Shown: positions 14,116 to 23,968 of the stretch, in pieces
How positions within the stretch are numbered: the first letter of the stretch is position 1
Layout of the letters: every line of letters begins with the position of its first letter
Virus record (IMG/VR): IMGVR_UViG_3300035670_000154
Span: 1 to 64,000 of that record
Reading direction: 5' to 3' (one strand)
Source of the DNA: a virus
DNA length: 64,000 bases
Made by a program: the position numbers and the translations under genes
The notes under the pieces: model-generated
What the model saw: the letters and a program-made list of their open reading frames with translations, nothing else
The model's database searches: none
Told to the model about the DNA's origin: nothing

Positions 14116-16734
14116 CTATTGGCAAGCCTCACAGTCATCTTTGTTTTCTAAACTACAAACTTTCACTTGATTTAAAACGCCTGTGCTTATAGTAGACTTT
14201 TCTGCCGATGTTGCACCAAGACTTCTAAAATAGTATGTTGTTTTTAACCCTCTCATCCATGCTAGTTCATACATTGCAGACATCTTTTTTCCTGAATCGC
14301 CAGTCATGTAAATATTTAACGATTGCGCCTGATCAATCCATTTTTGTCTTCTTGCTGCACATTCTATTAGCCAAACAGGATCAATCTCAAAAGCTGTTTT
14401 ATAAAGTCTTTTTAAGTCATCTGGTATTCTATCTATATTTTGGATAGAGCCATCATTTTCCTTTATCTCCATAATCATTAAATCATCCAATATCCCTAAT
14501 TTCTCAAGGTCTTTAATTAGATATTCATTAATAATCGTAAACTCGCCTGACAGGTTTGATTTTACATATAGATTTTGATATGTTGGCTCTATACTAGCTG
14601 AAACACCAGTAATGTTAGATATTGTAGCTGTTGGTGCAATAGCAACACAGTTTGAGTTTCTCATGCCATGTTCTTTAATACTATCTATAACGTTAAACCA
14701 TCCAATAGTTTCTGATTTATCGCAATCAACCCAACCGCCACGCTGATCAGAAAGCATGTTTATTGTATCTTGTGGTAATATTCCTTTATTCCATAAGCTA
14801 CCGTCATACGTCTTATACGTGCCACGCTCTTTTGCCAAATTGCTTGATGCAAGATATGCAAAATAACAAACAGCTTCTGTTGATGTATCAGCAAACTCAA
14901 CTGCTTCCTGGCTATCATAAGGAATGCGCATTTCATACAAGCAGTCTTGAAACCCCATCATGCCCAAGCCAACTGGTCTGTGTCTCATGTTTGATTTTTT
15001 TGCCTTATCTACTGGATAGTAGTTAATGTCAATAACATTGTCTAACATTCTCATTGCTGTTGATATTGTTTTTTCTAACTTTGTCATATCCAAAACAACA
15101 TTGCCATACGAGTTTTTAGTTAGATGGTTTTTTAGATTAACAGACCCTAAATTACATACGGCAATCTCATCTTCACTGGTGTTTAGTGTAATCTCTGTGC
15201 ATAAGTTAGATGAATGAACAGTGCCAACATGTTGCTGTGGGCTACGAACATTACAAGCGTCTTTGAATGTAATCCAAGGGTGACCTGTCTCAAATAACAT
15301 TGTCATCATTTTTTGCCAAAGTTTTTTAGCACTTACAACCTTAAAGTTTTTTATCTCACCGTTTTTTGCTTTTTCTTCATATTTTTCATAAGCTGATTCA
15401 AATTTTTTACCATACAAATCATGCAAATCTGGACATTCATCTGGAGAAAAAAGAGTCCATTCTTTATCTTCCATCTGTCTCTTCATAAACAAATCAGGAA
15501 TCCAATTTGCTGTATTCATGTCATGGGTACGACGGCGATCATCTCCAGTGTTTTTACGCAAATCGAGAAATTCTTCAATATCTAAATGCCAAGTTTCCAA
15601 ATAAACACAAGCAGAACCTTTGCGAAGCCCCCCTTGATTTACCGCTATAACCATGTCATTAACAATTTTTAAAAAAGGAATTATGCCTTGGCTTTTTCCA
15701 TTTGTTCCTTTAATGCTTGATCCAATTGCTCTTACTTGGGTGTAATCAATACCTAATCCACCAGCATGTTTTGACAACATAGCATTATCACCAAGCGATT
15801 CAAAAATGCCTTTTAAACTATCATCAACTGTTGATAAATAACAAGATGATAATTGAGGATGTGTTGTTCCTGAGTTAAATAACGTAGGAGTAGAACTCAT
15901 AAAATCAAAGCTAGATAAAACTTTGTAAAACTCAATTGCTTTTTGGTTTTTGTCTTTTTCATTTAATGCCAAACCCATTGCTACACGCATAAACATATAT
16001 TCAGGCGTTTCAAACACATTTCCATTTCTATCTTTTAATAGATATCTATCGTAAATTGTTTGAATGCCAATATAATCAAAATTAATTTTTCCAAACGAAT
16101 GCCCGTGAGAAAAAATATCAAAAGTTAATAGTCTTGCATCCAACAAACCCTGAGAAACGCCATAGTTTAGATAATCATTAAAAGAACATATTTTTGTTTT
16201 TTCAACTATATCTCCATTTATTTTTAGCAACAACAATGCCGCACAAAAACGATTAAATGAAACATCTTTTTCAATAAAACACCTTGCTGACATTAATATC
16301 GCTTTTTTTATTTCATCATGCGATGCGCCAGTATATGTATTTTTATATACCTCTTTTAGCAAAATTGTTTTATTTATTTCTACATTGTATTTACGGCAAA
16401 CATCATCAATGTAGCTACTAACTGGAAAACCAAGTTCTTTTTCCTTTCTCTCAATATCTCTTTTTTCTCTATACAAAACATAAGCCTTTGCAGCAGCAAA
16501 TTCCTTTGCATTCATCAATTCGTTTTCAACGATATTGTGTATCTCATCAACAGATATCTTTTCTACTAATACTTTAGCATAGACGGTTTTGCTAATTTCT
16601 TTTGCTCTATCTATAGCATCTATAACATATACACCATGATCAGAATTTATTAATGCCTTGAATATTGCGTTTTGTATTTTATTAATATCAAAATCAACAA
16701 CATCACCATTTCTTTTAATAACCTTTGCAACCAT
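14116..16734 (-). CDS. nrdA: ribonucleotide reductase class Ia, large subunit
   Basis: Reduces ribonucleoside diphosphates to deoxy forms. The N-terminal about 90 residues are an ATP-cone (VIKRNGDVVDFDINKIQNAI), which gives ATP/dATP on-off control. Active-site cysteine regions: SSCYLST near residue 296 and NLCTEI near 510 with the catalytic Asn, Cys and Glu. A substrate loop PTATISN and the C-terminal redox pair CEAC (residues 868-871) are present. 872 aa, apparently intact. AGGAG precedes the ATG, with a promoter at 16762-16790. Supplies dNTPs with thyA and dut. Confidence 0.96.
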   Translation of the reverse strand: MVAKVIKRNGDVVDFDINKIQNAIFKALINSDHGVYVIDAIDRAKEISKTVYAKVLVEKISVDEIHNIVENELMNAKEFAAAKAYVLYREKRDIERKEKELGFPVSSYIDDVCRKYNVEINKTILLKEVYKNTYTGASHDEIKKAILMSARCFIEKDVSFNRFCAALLLLKINGDIVEKTKICSFNDYLNYGVSQGLLDARLLTFDIFSHGHSFGKINFDYIGIQTIYDRYLLKDRNGNVFETPEYMFMRVAMGLALNEKDKNQKAIEFYKVLSSFDFMSSTPTLFNSGTTHPQLSSCYLSTVDDSLKGIFESLGDNAMLSKHAGGLGIDYTQVRAIGSSIKGTNGKSQGIIPFLKIVNDMVIAVNQGGLRKGSACVYLETWHLDIEEFLDLRKNTGDDRRRTHDMNTANWIPDLFMKRQMEDKEWTLFSPDECPDLHDLYGKKFESAYEKYEEKAKNGEIKNFKVVSAKKLWQKMMTMLFETGHPWITFKDACNVRSPQQHVGTVHSSNLCTEITLNTSEDEIAVCNLGSVNLKNHLTKNSYGNVVLDMTKLEKTISTAMRMLDNVIDINYYPVDKAKKSNMRHRPVGLGMMGFQDCLYEMRIPYDSQEAVEFADTSTEAVCYFAYLASSNLAKERGTYKTYDGSLWNKGILPQDTINMLSDQRGGWVDCDKSETIGWFNVIDSIKEHGMRNSNCVAIAPTATISNITGVSASIEPTYQNLYVKSNLSGEFTIINEYLIKDLEKLGILDDLMIMEIKENDGSIQNIDRIPDDLKRLYKTAFEIDPVWLIECAARRQKWIDQAQSLNIYMTGDSGKKMSAMYELAWMRGLKTTYYFRSLGATSAEKSTISTGVLNQVKVCSLENKDDCEACQ

Positions 16735-16761
16735 AAAAACTCCTAAATATAAAGAAAAAAC

Positions 16762-16790
16762 ATTTTAACACAACATAAAAAACCATACAA
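16762..16790 (-). promoter_or_regulatory. promoter for nrdA-nrdB
   Basis: Minus strand TTGTAT (16785-16790), 17-bp spacer, TAAAAT (16762-16767); transcription would begin near 16755, just before the AGGAG of nrdA. Confidence 0.6.
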
Positions 16791-16813
16791 TGTATTATTT
16801 ATACAACAAAATA

Positions 16814-16842
16814 TTGACAAATAAAAAAACACATGCTATATA
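16814..16842 (+). promoter_or_regulatory. promoter for the structural operon
   Basis: TTGACA (16814-16819), 17-bp spacer, TATATA (16837-16842) with TGC extension: near-consensus. Start of transcription is expected near 16849, only a few bases before ATG 16853, which has no Shine-Dalgarno, so the first gene may be read from an almost leaderless message. It is divergent from the nrdA promoter. Confidence 0.7.
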
Positions 16843-16852
16843 TACGCGCATT

Positions 16853-17464
16853 ATGACACAAAAAGAAATAAATCCAAAAATACTTCAATCAGACCCAAAA
16901 ATGTGTCTGGGTGTTATGGTGCCTGTTTTAAATGATCTTGTTGTTGAGGTTTTAAATAAAAAGCCAAAAAATATTTCCACAGACATTTTTTTTACAGAGT
17001 TTAGAACAAGATTTTTAAAAAAAATAAAAGATAAGATTGGCATTATACCACAAGTCTCTAAAATTGAGTTTGATGTTTTTGTTGGTTCTTGTTCTGATTT
17101 GCATTATTTTGATAGGCATAATGAGTATCAAGCGGTTGATATGACTCTTTATGACTACATACAATACATGTATGCACACATACAAAAAAACAATTTTGAT
17201 TATATAGAAGAAAAAGAAACTGAAAGTGAGTTTGGCTGTAAAAACGTATCTCACTACCAAAAACAAGCTATGTTGGCATCAAGTCAGTTTATAGGAACAA
17301 GCGATAAATATGCAATTGCAAACGCATTTTCATCAAAACAAAGTGTTGAAATAGCAGACAAAAAAGATGAAAAAAATGTTTTTGAGAAGCTGCATGATCA
17401 GATAAAAGAAAAAGGGCTTTCAACTGAAGATTTAAGAAAAATAGCAGAAGATGATGATGAATGA
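16853..17464 (+). CDS. putative terminase small subunit
   Basis: 203 aa, directly before terL with an ATGA overlap, the usual place of the small terminase subunit that binds the packaging site. I see no decisive motif; the C-terminus is acidic (EDDDE) and helical (EKLHDQIKEKGLSTEDLRKI). ATG 16853 was chosen because the earlier in-frame start (16790) would place the promoter inside the gene. Confidence 0.5.
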   Translation: MTQKEINPKILQSDPKMCLGVMVPVLNDLVVEVLNKKPKNISTDIFFTEFRTRFLKKIKDKIGIIPQVSKIEFDVFVGSCSDLHYFDRHNEYQAVDMTLYDYIQYMYAHIQKNNFDYIEEKETESEFGCKNVSHYQKQAMLASSQFIGTSDKYAIANAFSSKQSVEIADKKDEKNVFEKLHDQIKEKGLSTEDLRKIAEDDDE

Positions 17465-18855
17465 AAACAAAAAGAAATATAATAAGAGAGTCTCTTTTTA
17501 GAGGAGATTATAATAAGTTTCTTGAGTTTGTCAAGTGTCGTGATAAAAATGACACAAAAAGCGAGTTTTTAGATCAGTTTTGGTGTTTGATTGATCCAAA
17601 TCACAAGGATTATAACAAAAAGTTTTTTTTCTTTAAAGGTGGTCGTGGGGCTGGTAGAACAACAGCGGTAAGCAATTGGCTTATAGATTATGTCAGAATG
17701 GTTAAGACAACTGTTGTTGTTGCTAGGGGTTCTGCCGTAAGCATACAAGATTCTTGTTATAAAGAACTTATTGGAAGAATAGAAGAGCTTGAAATTATAG
17801 ATCAATTTGATGTTTTTGCTGATTCTATTGTATGTAAAAAAACAGGAACAAACATAATTTTTAAAGGTGTTGAAAGAAACACTCCTGCGATAAAGTCAAT
17901 TCCAGATATAGGTGTGTTTTGGGTTGAGGAGGCTCAAGGTTTGTCTTATGATCAGTTCATGACAATATCTCCAACTATATCAAGGAACAAGGGATTTAGG
18001 TTTATTGTAACCTATAACCCACAAGAAGAAGATGATGATATTGAGCAAATAAGAAAAGTAATCCCAGTTGATGATTTGTATGTATGTCATATGAATTACC
18101 ATGATAACCCTTGGATTAGTGAAGATTTTGTAAAATTTGCTGAAGGCATAAAGATAAACGATTACGACACATATCGTAATGTATATTTAGGTGAGTTTAA
18201 ATCAATTAGCCAGTTTTCAATTATTGGAGACAAATTACAGCTAAAAGAATTTACCATTGATCCTAAAGACAGAGGTTGGCAAGGTCCTTATTACGGAATG
18301 GATTTTGGTAATGTTGATCCAAATGCTATTGTAGAAGTTTATATTAAAAAAGATGAAACATCAGATTTTAATGATCTTTATATAAACAAGGCATACGCAA
18401 AACCAGGCTTGAGTTTAGATAATGTCAAAAAAGATGATTCTGAATTAATAACATGGGTTAGAAATAGATTTGGAAATTTCTATAGAACATGTTATGCGGA
18501 CTCTGCTAGAGGTGAAATAATAGACCTTTTAAAAAGCAGGGGTTTTAATGTTGAGAGATGTTCTAAAGGTGCTGGATCAATAGAACTTGGTATAAAGTTC
18601 ATAAGATCGTTTAGAACAATCTACGTTCAAAGTGAACACAAAGATTGTTATGATGAATTAAGGCTTTGGCGATACAAAGAGAGAAAAAAAGTTTCTTACG
18701 GCGAATCTAGGATTATTGACGAACAAGAAGATAAAAACAATCATTATGCAGACGCTATTCGCTATGCTTTTAGCAAAATCATTACAGACCCGTCAAAGAT
18801 AAAGCCTGCAAGAGGTATGTTATTAAGGTTTCCAAAAGGTTTTTTTGATAAATGA
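17461..18855 (+). CDS. terL: terminase large subunit
   Basis: Packaging motor ATPase plus nuclease. Walker A: FFKGGRGAGRTTA (about residues 57-69); Walker B with catalytic Glu: GVFWVEEAQ (about 150-158); coupling motif VTYNP (about 182). The C-terminal RNase H-like nuclease shows its acidic residues in YGMDFG, YADSARGEI and NHYADAIRYA. 464 aa, resembling the PBSX/pfam Terminase_3-6 type. Overlaps the neighbours at both ends by four bases. Confidence 0.93.
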   Translation: MKTKRNIIRESLFRGDYNKFLEFVKCRDKNDTKSEFLDQFWCLIDPNHKDYNKKFFFFKGGRGAGRTTAVSNWLIDYVRMVKTTVVVARGSAVSIQDSCYKELIGRIEELEIIDQFDVFADSIVCKKTGTNIIFKGVERNTPAIKSIPDIGVFWVEEAQGLSYDQFMTISPTISRNKGFRFIVTYNPQEEDDDIEQIRKVIPVDDLYVCHMNYHDNPWISEDFVKFAEGIKINDYDTYRNVYLGEFKSISQFSIIGDKLQLKEFTIDPKDRGWQGPYYGMDFGNVDPNAIVEVYIKKDETSDFNDLYINKAYAKPGLSLDNVKKDDSELITWVRNRFGNFYRTCYADSARGEIIDLLKSRGFNVERCSKGAGSIELGIKFIRSFRTIYVQSEHKDCYDELRLWRYKERKKVSYGESRIIDEQEDKNNHYADAIRYAFSKIITDPSKIKPARGMLLRFPKGFFDK

Positions 18856-20492
18856 TTAAAATAATAAAAAGTCTTTTTAATAAAAAAAAAGAAAAAACAA
18901 TAACAGTTGAAGAAAGAAAAAGACTACATAATGCTACTGATATTATAATCAGTAACGCAAGGCTATCAAGAGAAAACAAAGAATATGTAAGAAAAAAAAG
19001 AGAAGCGTTAAATTCAATAATGTATAAAGGAGTTGGTGGAAAGGTCGATTTTTCAGACTCTTTTTCTTCTAGTGAATTATACAATGAATTTGATTTGTCT
19101 CCAACAGAAGATATCGCTGTAGTTGATAAAATCATTAGAGACGGGGCACGTGTAAGTCAGGTTTTTTTGTCTTCAGTTGCTAACGCGGGTCTTATACAAA
19201 AAATACTTGCAGTGCTATCTCAAGAACCTACAAGGAATTGGCTCACTTGTGAGCAAAAAGAAACATTAGAAAAAATAAGCGATTTGTATCCAGATGTTAA
19301 AGAAAAGTGCGAAAAAGCTCTATATTATGCCGATCTTTATGGTTATTGCTTTATTTGGTTTAAGTCGTATCCAAAATCTGGAGTAACTGGTAATGAAACA
19401 ACAGAAGAGCTTCAGAAAAAAATAGAAGAAGTAAAGGATTTTTATAAAAATAGACTGACTGACCCAATAAATTATATTGGTTTTGAGGTTTTGTCTCCAA
19501 ACAGAGATGACGGAGTTGATGTTAAAGTTGTTGCAAAACAAGACCGTTTTGGTGGGAACAAAAAGTCTATTGATTACTATTCAATAGGTGAGTTTTCTCA
19601 TATACACAAAAGTCATATTTATTTATTTACCCTTGAGCCAAGAATAAATGATGATTTTTTATTTGAAAACAGTGGGTTATCACATAGTTTAGTACAGAGA
19701 ATTTTACCTAGCTTTATTCAGTATAAAACCGTTCTGGCTGAGGCGGTTAATTCTGCAATAACCAGAAACAATAAAATCTTAACACAAGATGAAACTGCCT
19801 GCGCCGCAAAAGATGAATTTATAGAGGAAGCAGTTAGAAAATGGATGGTGGAAAACCAATCGGCAACACCAGAGCAGATATTAAACATAAGGGCTGATTT
19901 TACCTCATCTTATGACGAAGCTCTTGCAAACGGGCTACTTGAAACTCAAAGAAAAACCAGTGTTTTTGTTGCTCCAGACGGAACAAGTTTGACAAACATA
20001 AATGGAAGAATAGATGATTATGTTGGGTTGCTAATTCATTTTAGACAGGAAATATCGTCAGACTCAAATGTACCAGGATCAAAATTAAATGGAACTCAGG
20101 CGGCAGGACTTGGAGCAAAGGATGAAGGCTCTCAAAAGTTTTGGCTACAAACCCTTGGAGCAAGACAAAACGCATTAACTCCGATTTTGTTGTTGCATTA
20201 TAAACTTGCTGCGATTCAAATTGGCGGGCTACAAGAAATAAAATTAATATCATGGCTTCCAATGGATGAAAGCACAGGTGTTGATCTTTCAATAATAATT
20301 GAAAACAAAATGAAAGCAATTCAGATTGCAAGTGAACATTTAACAGAAAAAGAAATCAGAGAAACAATTAGGCAGGATTTTGATTTAAATTTTATTGCCG
20401 CTGAAAAAGAAAATGATAAAAAGGTAGAAGAACATGCAAGAAAACTACAGGAATTACAAAAGATGCCAAGTGGGAAAACAGGAAGTTCTTAA
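18852..20492 (+). CDS. portal protein (DUF1073-like)
   Basis: 546 aa, immediately after terL, in the portal position; builds the dodecameric ring through which DNA passes. Middle and C-terminal features fit DUF1073-type portals: FLSSVANAGL, a long helical stem region, then PGSKLNGTQAAGLGAKDEG and DESTGVDLSIIIENKMKA. Ends in a charged helical tail that overlaps the protease gene by 59 bases. Confidence 0.8.
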   Translation: MIKIIKSLFNKKKEKTITVEERKRLHNATDIIISNARLSRENKEYVRKKREALNSIMYKGVGGKVDFSDSFSSSELYNEFDLSPTEDIAVVDKIIRDGARVSQVFLSSVANAGLIQKILAVLSQEPTRNWLTCEQKETLEKISDLYPDVKEKCEKALYYADLYGYCFIWFKSYPKSGVTGNETTEELQKKIEEVKDFYKNRLTDPINYIGFEVLSPNRDDGVDVKVVAKQDRFGGNKKSIDYYSIGEFSHIHKSHIYLFTLEPRINDDFLFENSGLSHSLVQRILPSFIQYKTVLAEAVNSAITRNNKILTQDETACAAKDEFIEEAVRKWMVENQSATPEQILNIRADFTSSYDEALANGLLETQRKTSVFVAPDGTSLTNINGRIDDYVGLLIHFRQEISSDSNVPGSKLNGTQAAGLGAKDEGSQKFWLQTLGARQNALTPILLLHYKLAAIQIGGLQEIKLISWLPMDESTGVDLSIIIENKMKAIQIASEHLTEKEIRETIRQDFDLNFIAAEKENDKKVEEHARKLQELQKMPSGKTGSS

Positions 20493-21432
20493 ATATCCGT
20501 ATGGAAATGTATTTCGATCTGAAGATAATCTAAGGCAAACCGCTGATATTATAAACAAAAAGAGAGCTATCCCAATAAACACAAAACATGATTATACAGA
20601 CACAAGCAAAGATTTTGAAGCAATAGGAACTGTATTAAACCCAGAAGTTAATGAAAAAAAACTTTTTTGTGAACTCTCAATGTGGAAAAAACCTAAAGAT
20701 AGATTTATATCCTTAGGATCAAGAGGGAATCTAAAAAGACAACCAGGTGAATACAATGGAGAAAAATACGATTTTGTTATACAAAACGTTTTTGACGTTG
20801 ATCATATTGCTATAACACCAACACCAAGATCGCCTGACGCAAGATTAATTGATTCAAAAGAAGAGATTTGTGAAGTTCATTTTTTAGATTCTATTGAAAT
20901 TGAAGGTTTTGCCGATTATTTTAACGGCGAAAATGTTGTTGAAAAACAACAGCTATTGACAGATGAAAAAAATAAAATTAATATTAAGGAAGAAAAAAAA
21001 ATGGAAATTGAAAAACAAATTAAAGACTTATTAGATTCTATTACAGAAATTAAAAAAAGTCAAGAAAAGATTATTTCAAATCAAGAAAATCAATCAAAAG
21101 TCGTTACTAACCTTCAAGACTCTTTAGAACAAATCCAAAAAAACGCAGAAGAAAATAAAATTGAGCAAGAAAAAAAACAGTCTTTGCTTTCTGCTGCAAA
21201 AGAAAAAGGGATTACACTTTCTGATAGCAAAACATCTCAAGAAATGGCTAAGGCTATTATTGAATCAATAGTTCAAGAGACTGGGGTTTCTTTAAGTTTA
21301 TCAGATTCTATATCTATGGACGCTGCATTAATTGCGTTATCAATGTATACACCAAAACAAAAAACAAACCTTGAAGACTCAAAAGAAAAAGAAAAGGTCG
21401 AAGAAAAAAAAGTAACTTTGCCAAGATTATAA
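20434..21432 (+). CDS. prohead protease (DUF2213-like) fused to scaffold
   Basis: 332 aa. The N-terminal about 150 residues match DUF2213-type head maturation proteases (INTKHDYTDTSKDFEAIGTV, DHIAITPTPRSPDARL with the expected His and Ser). The C-terminal half is a long coiled coil (about 185-255) typical of scaffolds. An internal in-frame ATG at 21001 behind AAGGAAG would give a separate 143-aa scaffold, the familiar nested protease/scaffold plan. It overlaps the portal gene end. Confidence 0.75.
   Translation: MQENYRNYKRCQVGKQEVLKYPYGNVFRSEDNLRQTADIINKKRAIPINTKHDYTDTSKDFEAIGTVLNPEVNEKKLFCELSMWKKPKDRFISLGSRGNLKRQPGEYNGEKYDFVIQNVFDVDHIAITPTPRSPDARLIDSKEEICEVHFLDSIEIEGFADYFNGENVVEKQQLLTDEKNKINIKEEKKMEIEKQIKDLLDSITEIKKSQEKIISNQENQSKVVTNLQDSLEQIQKNAEENKIEQEKKQSLLSAAKEKGITLSDSKTSQEMAKAIIESIVQETGVSLSLSDSISMDAALIALSMYTPKQKTNLEDSKEKEKVEEKKVTLPRL
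21001..21432 (+). CDS. nested scaffold protein (internal start)
   Basis: In-frame start inside the protease gene with its own AAGGAAG seven bases upstream. The product is mainly Lys/Glu/Gln coiled coil, then an acidic C-terminus. It would be made in excess over the protease form and act as capsid scaffold; inference from layout and ribosome site. Confidence 0.55.
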   Translation: MEIEKQIKDLLDSITEIKKSQEKIISNQENQSKVVTNLQDSLEQIQKNAEENKIEQEKKQSLLSAAKEKGITLSDSKTSQEMAKAIIESIVQETGVSLSLSDSISMDAALIALSMYTPKQKTNLEDSKEKEKVEEKKVTLPRL

Positions 21433-21454
21433 AAATAAAAAAAGGAAGCAAATA

Positions 21455-21997
21455 ATGCCTGGATTTAGACAGACGGTGATAAGCCCAAAACAAACCTATG
21501 GTTTTATAGGTAACATTCAACAAGATACAGCGTATCAAGACATGACTTACGAAAATGGTAAGTTTGCTGATAACGCTGACTTAACAAAAATCAAGCCTGG
21601 AGTTTTTTTGACTTTTCAAACGCCAGGTTTTCTTGAGGTTGGTGGAACTGGAAAATATGCTGGTTTTTTAGATTACACATCAAATTATAAAGACAAGTAT
21701 GAAAACCCAACGACATTTAAAAACATGGAGATTCGAGTAGCTAGGTCTGCTGGAACTTTCACGGCACTAGCGGATGCTGCGATTACAGAAGGACAGAGAA
21801 TTGTCGTTTCAACATCAACTGGTGCTGTCCTTGGATTAAATGATGGTGATGCTATACCTCCTGGCTATATTGAGTTTAAAGATGAATTTGGTCAGAGGAT
21901 TATGGTTGCAGAAGAGGACTCTGAAATGTTTGATAATCTAAATTTTAAACCTCAAACTCTTGGAGTAAAGGTTTATGTAAGATTTCTTAGAAAATAA
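21455..21997 (+). CDS. putative head decoration / cement protein
   Basis: 180 aa between scaffold and major capsid genes, the normal position of a decoration protein. Beta-rich composition (GVFLTFQTPGFLEVGGTGKY, IPPGYIEF) and a YGFIGNIQQDTAYQD start fit structural cement proteins found beside DUF2184 capsids. AAAGGAAG precedes the ATG. Confidence 0.55.
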   Translation: MPGFRQTVISPKQTYGFIGNIQQDTAYQDMTYENGKFADNADLTKIKPGVFLTFQTPGFLEVGGTGKYAGFLDYTSNYKDKYENPTTFKNMEIRVARSAGTFTALADAAITEGQRIVVSTSTGAVLGLNDGDAIPPGYIEFKDEFGQRIMVAEEDSEMFDNLNFKPQTLGVKVYVRFLRK

Positions 21998-22018
21998 TAA
22001 TAAAAAAGGATAAAAAAT

Positions 22019-23242
22019 ATGCAACATATACCAGGACTTAGCAGCTCTTTTATGGCTAGTGTTTCACCAGGTTGGGGAGCTGCTCTTGTTGGTGAAAAAA
22101 CAAAAAAAATTTTTGATCAAAAAGACGCAGTAAATAAAGCAGCAGAATCTTTTGAGAGAGCTAATCTATCTGACTCTATTTCATCTATTTGGGGTGACTT
22201 AGGATACTCCATCGATATTGAAGATGAAAAAAAAGGAGTAACAACAAATTTTTTGGACTCTGAGGTTTTTCACGGCAATTCCAACCCAAGAGAATTGGCT
22301 TACAACATGATTGCTCAAACAATTATGTTGTTAAGAAAAGAAAATGATTGGTCTGAGCTACCATCTACCGTTCTTGGCGGCGATTTATGGATGGCAGACT
22401 TGCTGCGAGTAAACTATGCAGATATGCAGGGAACTGGCTTACAGCGTTATGTGCCAGATGCTGTAAACAACCCAGCAAATGCCAATATTGAATTTACCCA
22501 TGAGGACTTTCAAGTTGTTAGAATGGCATTGGTTTTTGCTGGTCATGGATTTGAGTTTAAAAGAGACAATCGAGGTAGATTTGATTTTGGGTATGAGGAA
22601 AATATAAGATCAACTGTAATGAGAACTGTATCTGATGAACTAGATACGATAAGAAAATACGGTGTTGTTATACAAAACCAAAAACACAAAGTTGTTGATC
22701 CAAATATTTGTGGGTATTTTAATAATCCAGCTTATCCAGCATCTTTGGCGCTATACACAGTTGGTACGTTCGATGGGGCTACAAAGGAAGAAATTGTAAA
22801 ACACATTAAGCAAATGTTAATGGATTTAGACCAACAGGTTTATGATAATTCTGCTGCACAAAAAGCAGGTTTTTCTGTTCCAGCTACTCTAGTGATGCCT
22901 AGAGTAACATACGCAAGAATGACAAAAAAAGAAGAATTTGCTCAAGGCATTTATCACAGCATAGAAAGCGAAATTGCAACAGATTTTCCTTTGTTAAAAA
23001 TTATGTATCGTTCAGAGCACGATGATAGTGGCTTTGGCGGGCTTGGTAAGTTTCATTTAATGTTGGATAGAAGTCGCGCAGTTGCAGGAATGCCGTCATC
23101 TTGGTGGTTTGACACTTGCCCACTAAAGGTTTCTTTTACAAGAAAGATTTTTGAAGTCCTATATGAAAAACAAATAATGGCAATGGCTGGACATTTTATT
23201 GATCCTATTTGTCATATAATTCGTCATGGAGATGTAAGCTAA
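22019..23242 (+). CDS. major capsid protein (DUF2184-like)
   Basis: 407 aa with the expected position and patterns of DUF2184 major capsid proteins: GWGAALVGEKTK at the start, a central SVPATLVMPRVTYARM segment, and the C-terminal region LDRSRAVAGM, CPLKVSFTRKIFEVLYEKQI. HK97-type fold expected. AAAAGGATAAAAAAT precedes the ATG. The stop overlaps the next ATG (TAATG). Confidence 0.85.
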   Translation: MQHIPGLSSSFMASVSPGWGAALVGEKTKKIFDQKDAVNKAAESFERANLSDSISSIWGDLGYSIDIEDEKKGVTTNFLDSEVFHGNSNPRELAYNMIAQTIMLLRKENDWSELPSTVLGGDLWMADLLRVNYADMQGTGLQRYVPDAVNNPANANIEFTHEDFQVVRMALVFAGHGFEFKRDNRGRFDFGYEENIRSTVMRTVSDELDTIRKYGVVIQNQKHKVVDPNICGYFNNPAYPASLALYTVGTFDGATKEEIVKHIKQMLMDLDQQVYDNSAAQKAGFSVPATLVMPRVTYARMTKKEEFAQGIYHSIESEIATDFPLLKIMYRSEHDDSGFGGLGKFHLMLDRSRAVAGMPSSWWFDTCPLKVSFTRKIFEVLYEKQIMAMAGHFIDPICHIIRHGDVS

Positions 23243-23556
23243 TGTCTAAAAGAGAGAATCAAAAAATAATAGAAGCTAATATTGAAGACAAAAAAGATTT
23301 TGATGAATATTTTAGCTCTCCTGGAAAAGCTTCTTTTGTGGTAAAAAGAGAAGAAAATGAAATTACCGTTATAACTTTGGAGTTTAAAAGAGTTTACGGT
23401 CATGGAGTTGGATGTGCAACAATTTCTTCAGAAAAATACAAAGCTTTGTATGGAAACTCAGAAGACTTTAAAAATCTTGTTGATAAAGGTCGGATTTCCA
23501 AAAAAAGAGAAGATGTGGAGAAATGGTTTATTAAAAACCCACTTATTTTAAAATAA
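23242..23556 (+). CDS. hypothetical head-region protein, 104 aa
   Basis: Starts at the ATG overlapping the capsid stop. Small mixed-charge protein of unknown family between the capsid and neck genes. Confidence 0.6.
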   Translation: MSKRENQKIIEANIEDKKDFDEYFSSPGKASFVVKREENEITVITLEFKRVYGHGVGCATISSEKYKALYGNSEDFKNLVDKGRISKKREDVEKWFIKNPLILK

Positions 23557-23560
23557 AACG

Positions 23561-23968
23561 ATGACACCACTTGAGTTTTTTGATATTGAGGCTTCTGAAT
23601 TTTCTTCATTAAGCGTTGATATTAAGCAATATTTCATAACATTAGCCGACGGTAAAAAGTCTTATGAATGGTATTGCTTAACTGACGATGAGAAAAACAG
23701 AGCAAACGCTTTGTATGCCGCTTACTTAGTAAGTAAAAACCCAAAGTATAGCACATCATCAAACTCAAGTAGTGATTTGTATTTAAAAAAGAAGGTTATT
23801 GATAAATCAACTTTTGAGTATGCTGAAAAAAGCGGATCAAAAAGCTCAAGCGCAACATATTCTTTTGATGATAATTATTATTTGACAGAGTACAAAGAGC
23901 TTGTTTCTAAATGTGGTTTTGGTAGTACGTCGTACAATAGATTGGCAATTTACGCTATTAAAAGATGA
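23561..23968 (+). CDS. putative head-tail connector (DUF4054-like)
   Basis: 135 aa. Position after the capsid, helical N-terminus with a hydrolase-free adaptor layout (DEKNRANALYAAYLVSKNP), Ser-rich middle and C-terminal TEYKELVSKCGFG fit DUF4054-type connectors. ATGA overlap with the next gene. Confidence 0.5.
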   Translation: MTPLEFFDIEASEFSSLSVDIKQYFITLADGKKSYEWYCLTDDEKNRANALYAAYLVSKNPKYSTSSNSSSDLYLKKKVIDKSTFEYAEKSGSKSSSATYSFDDNYYLTEYKELVSKCGFGSTSYNRLAIYAIKR

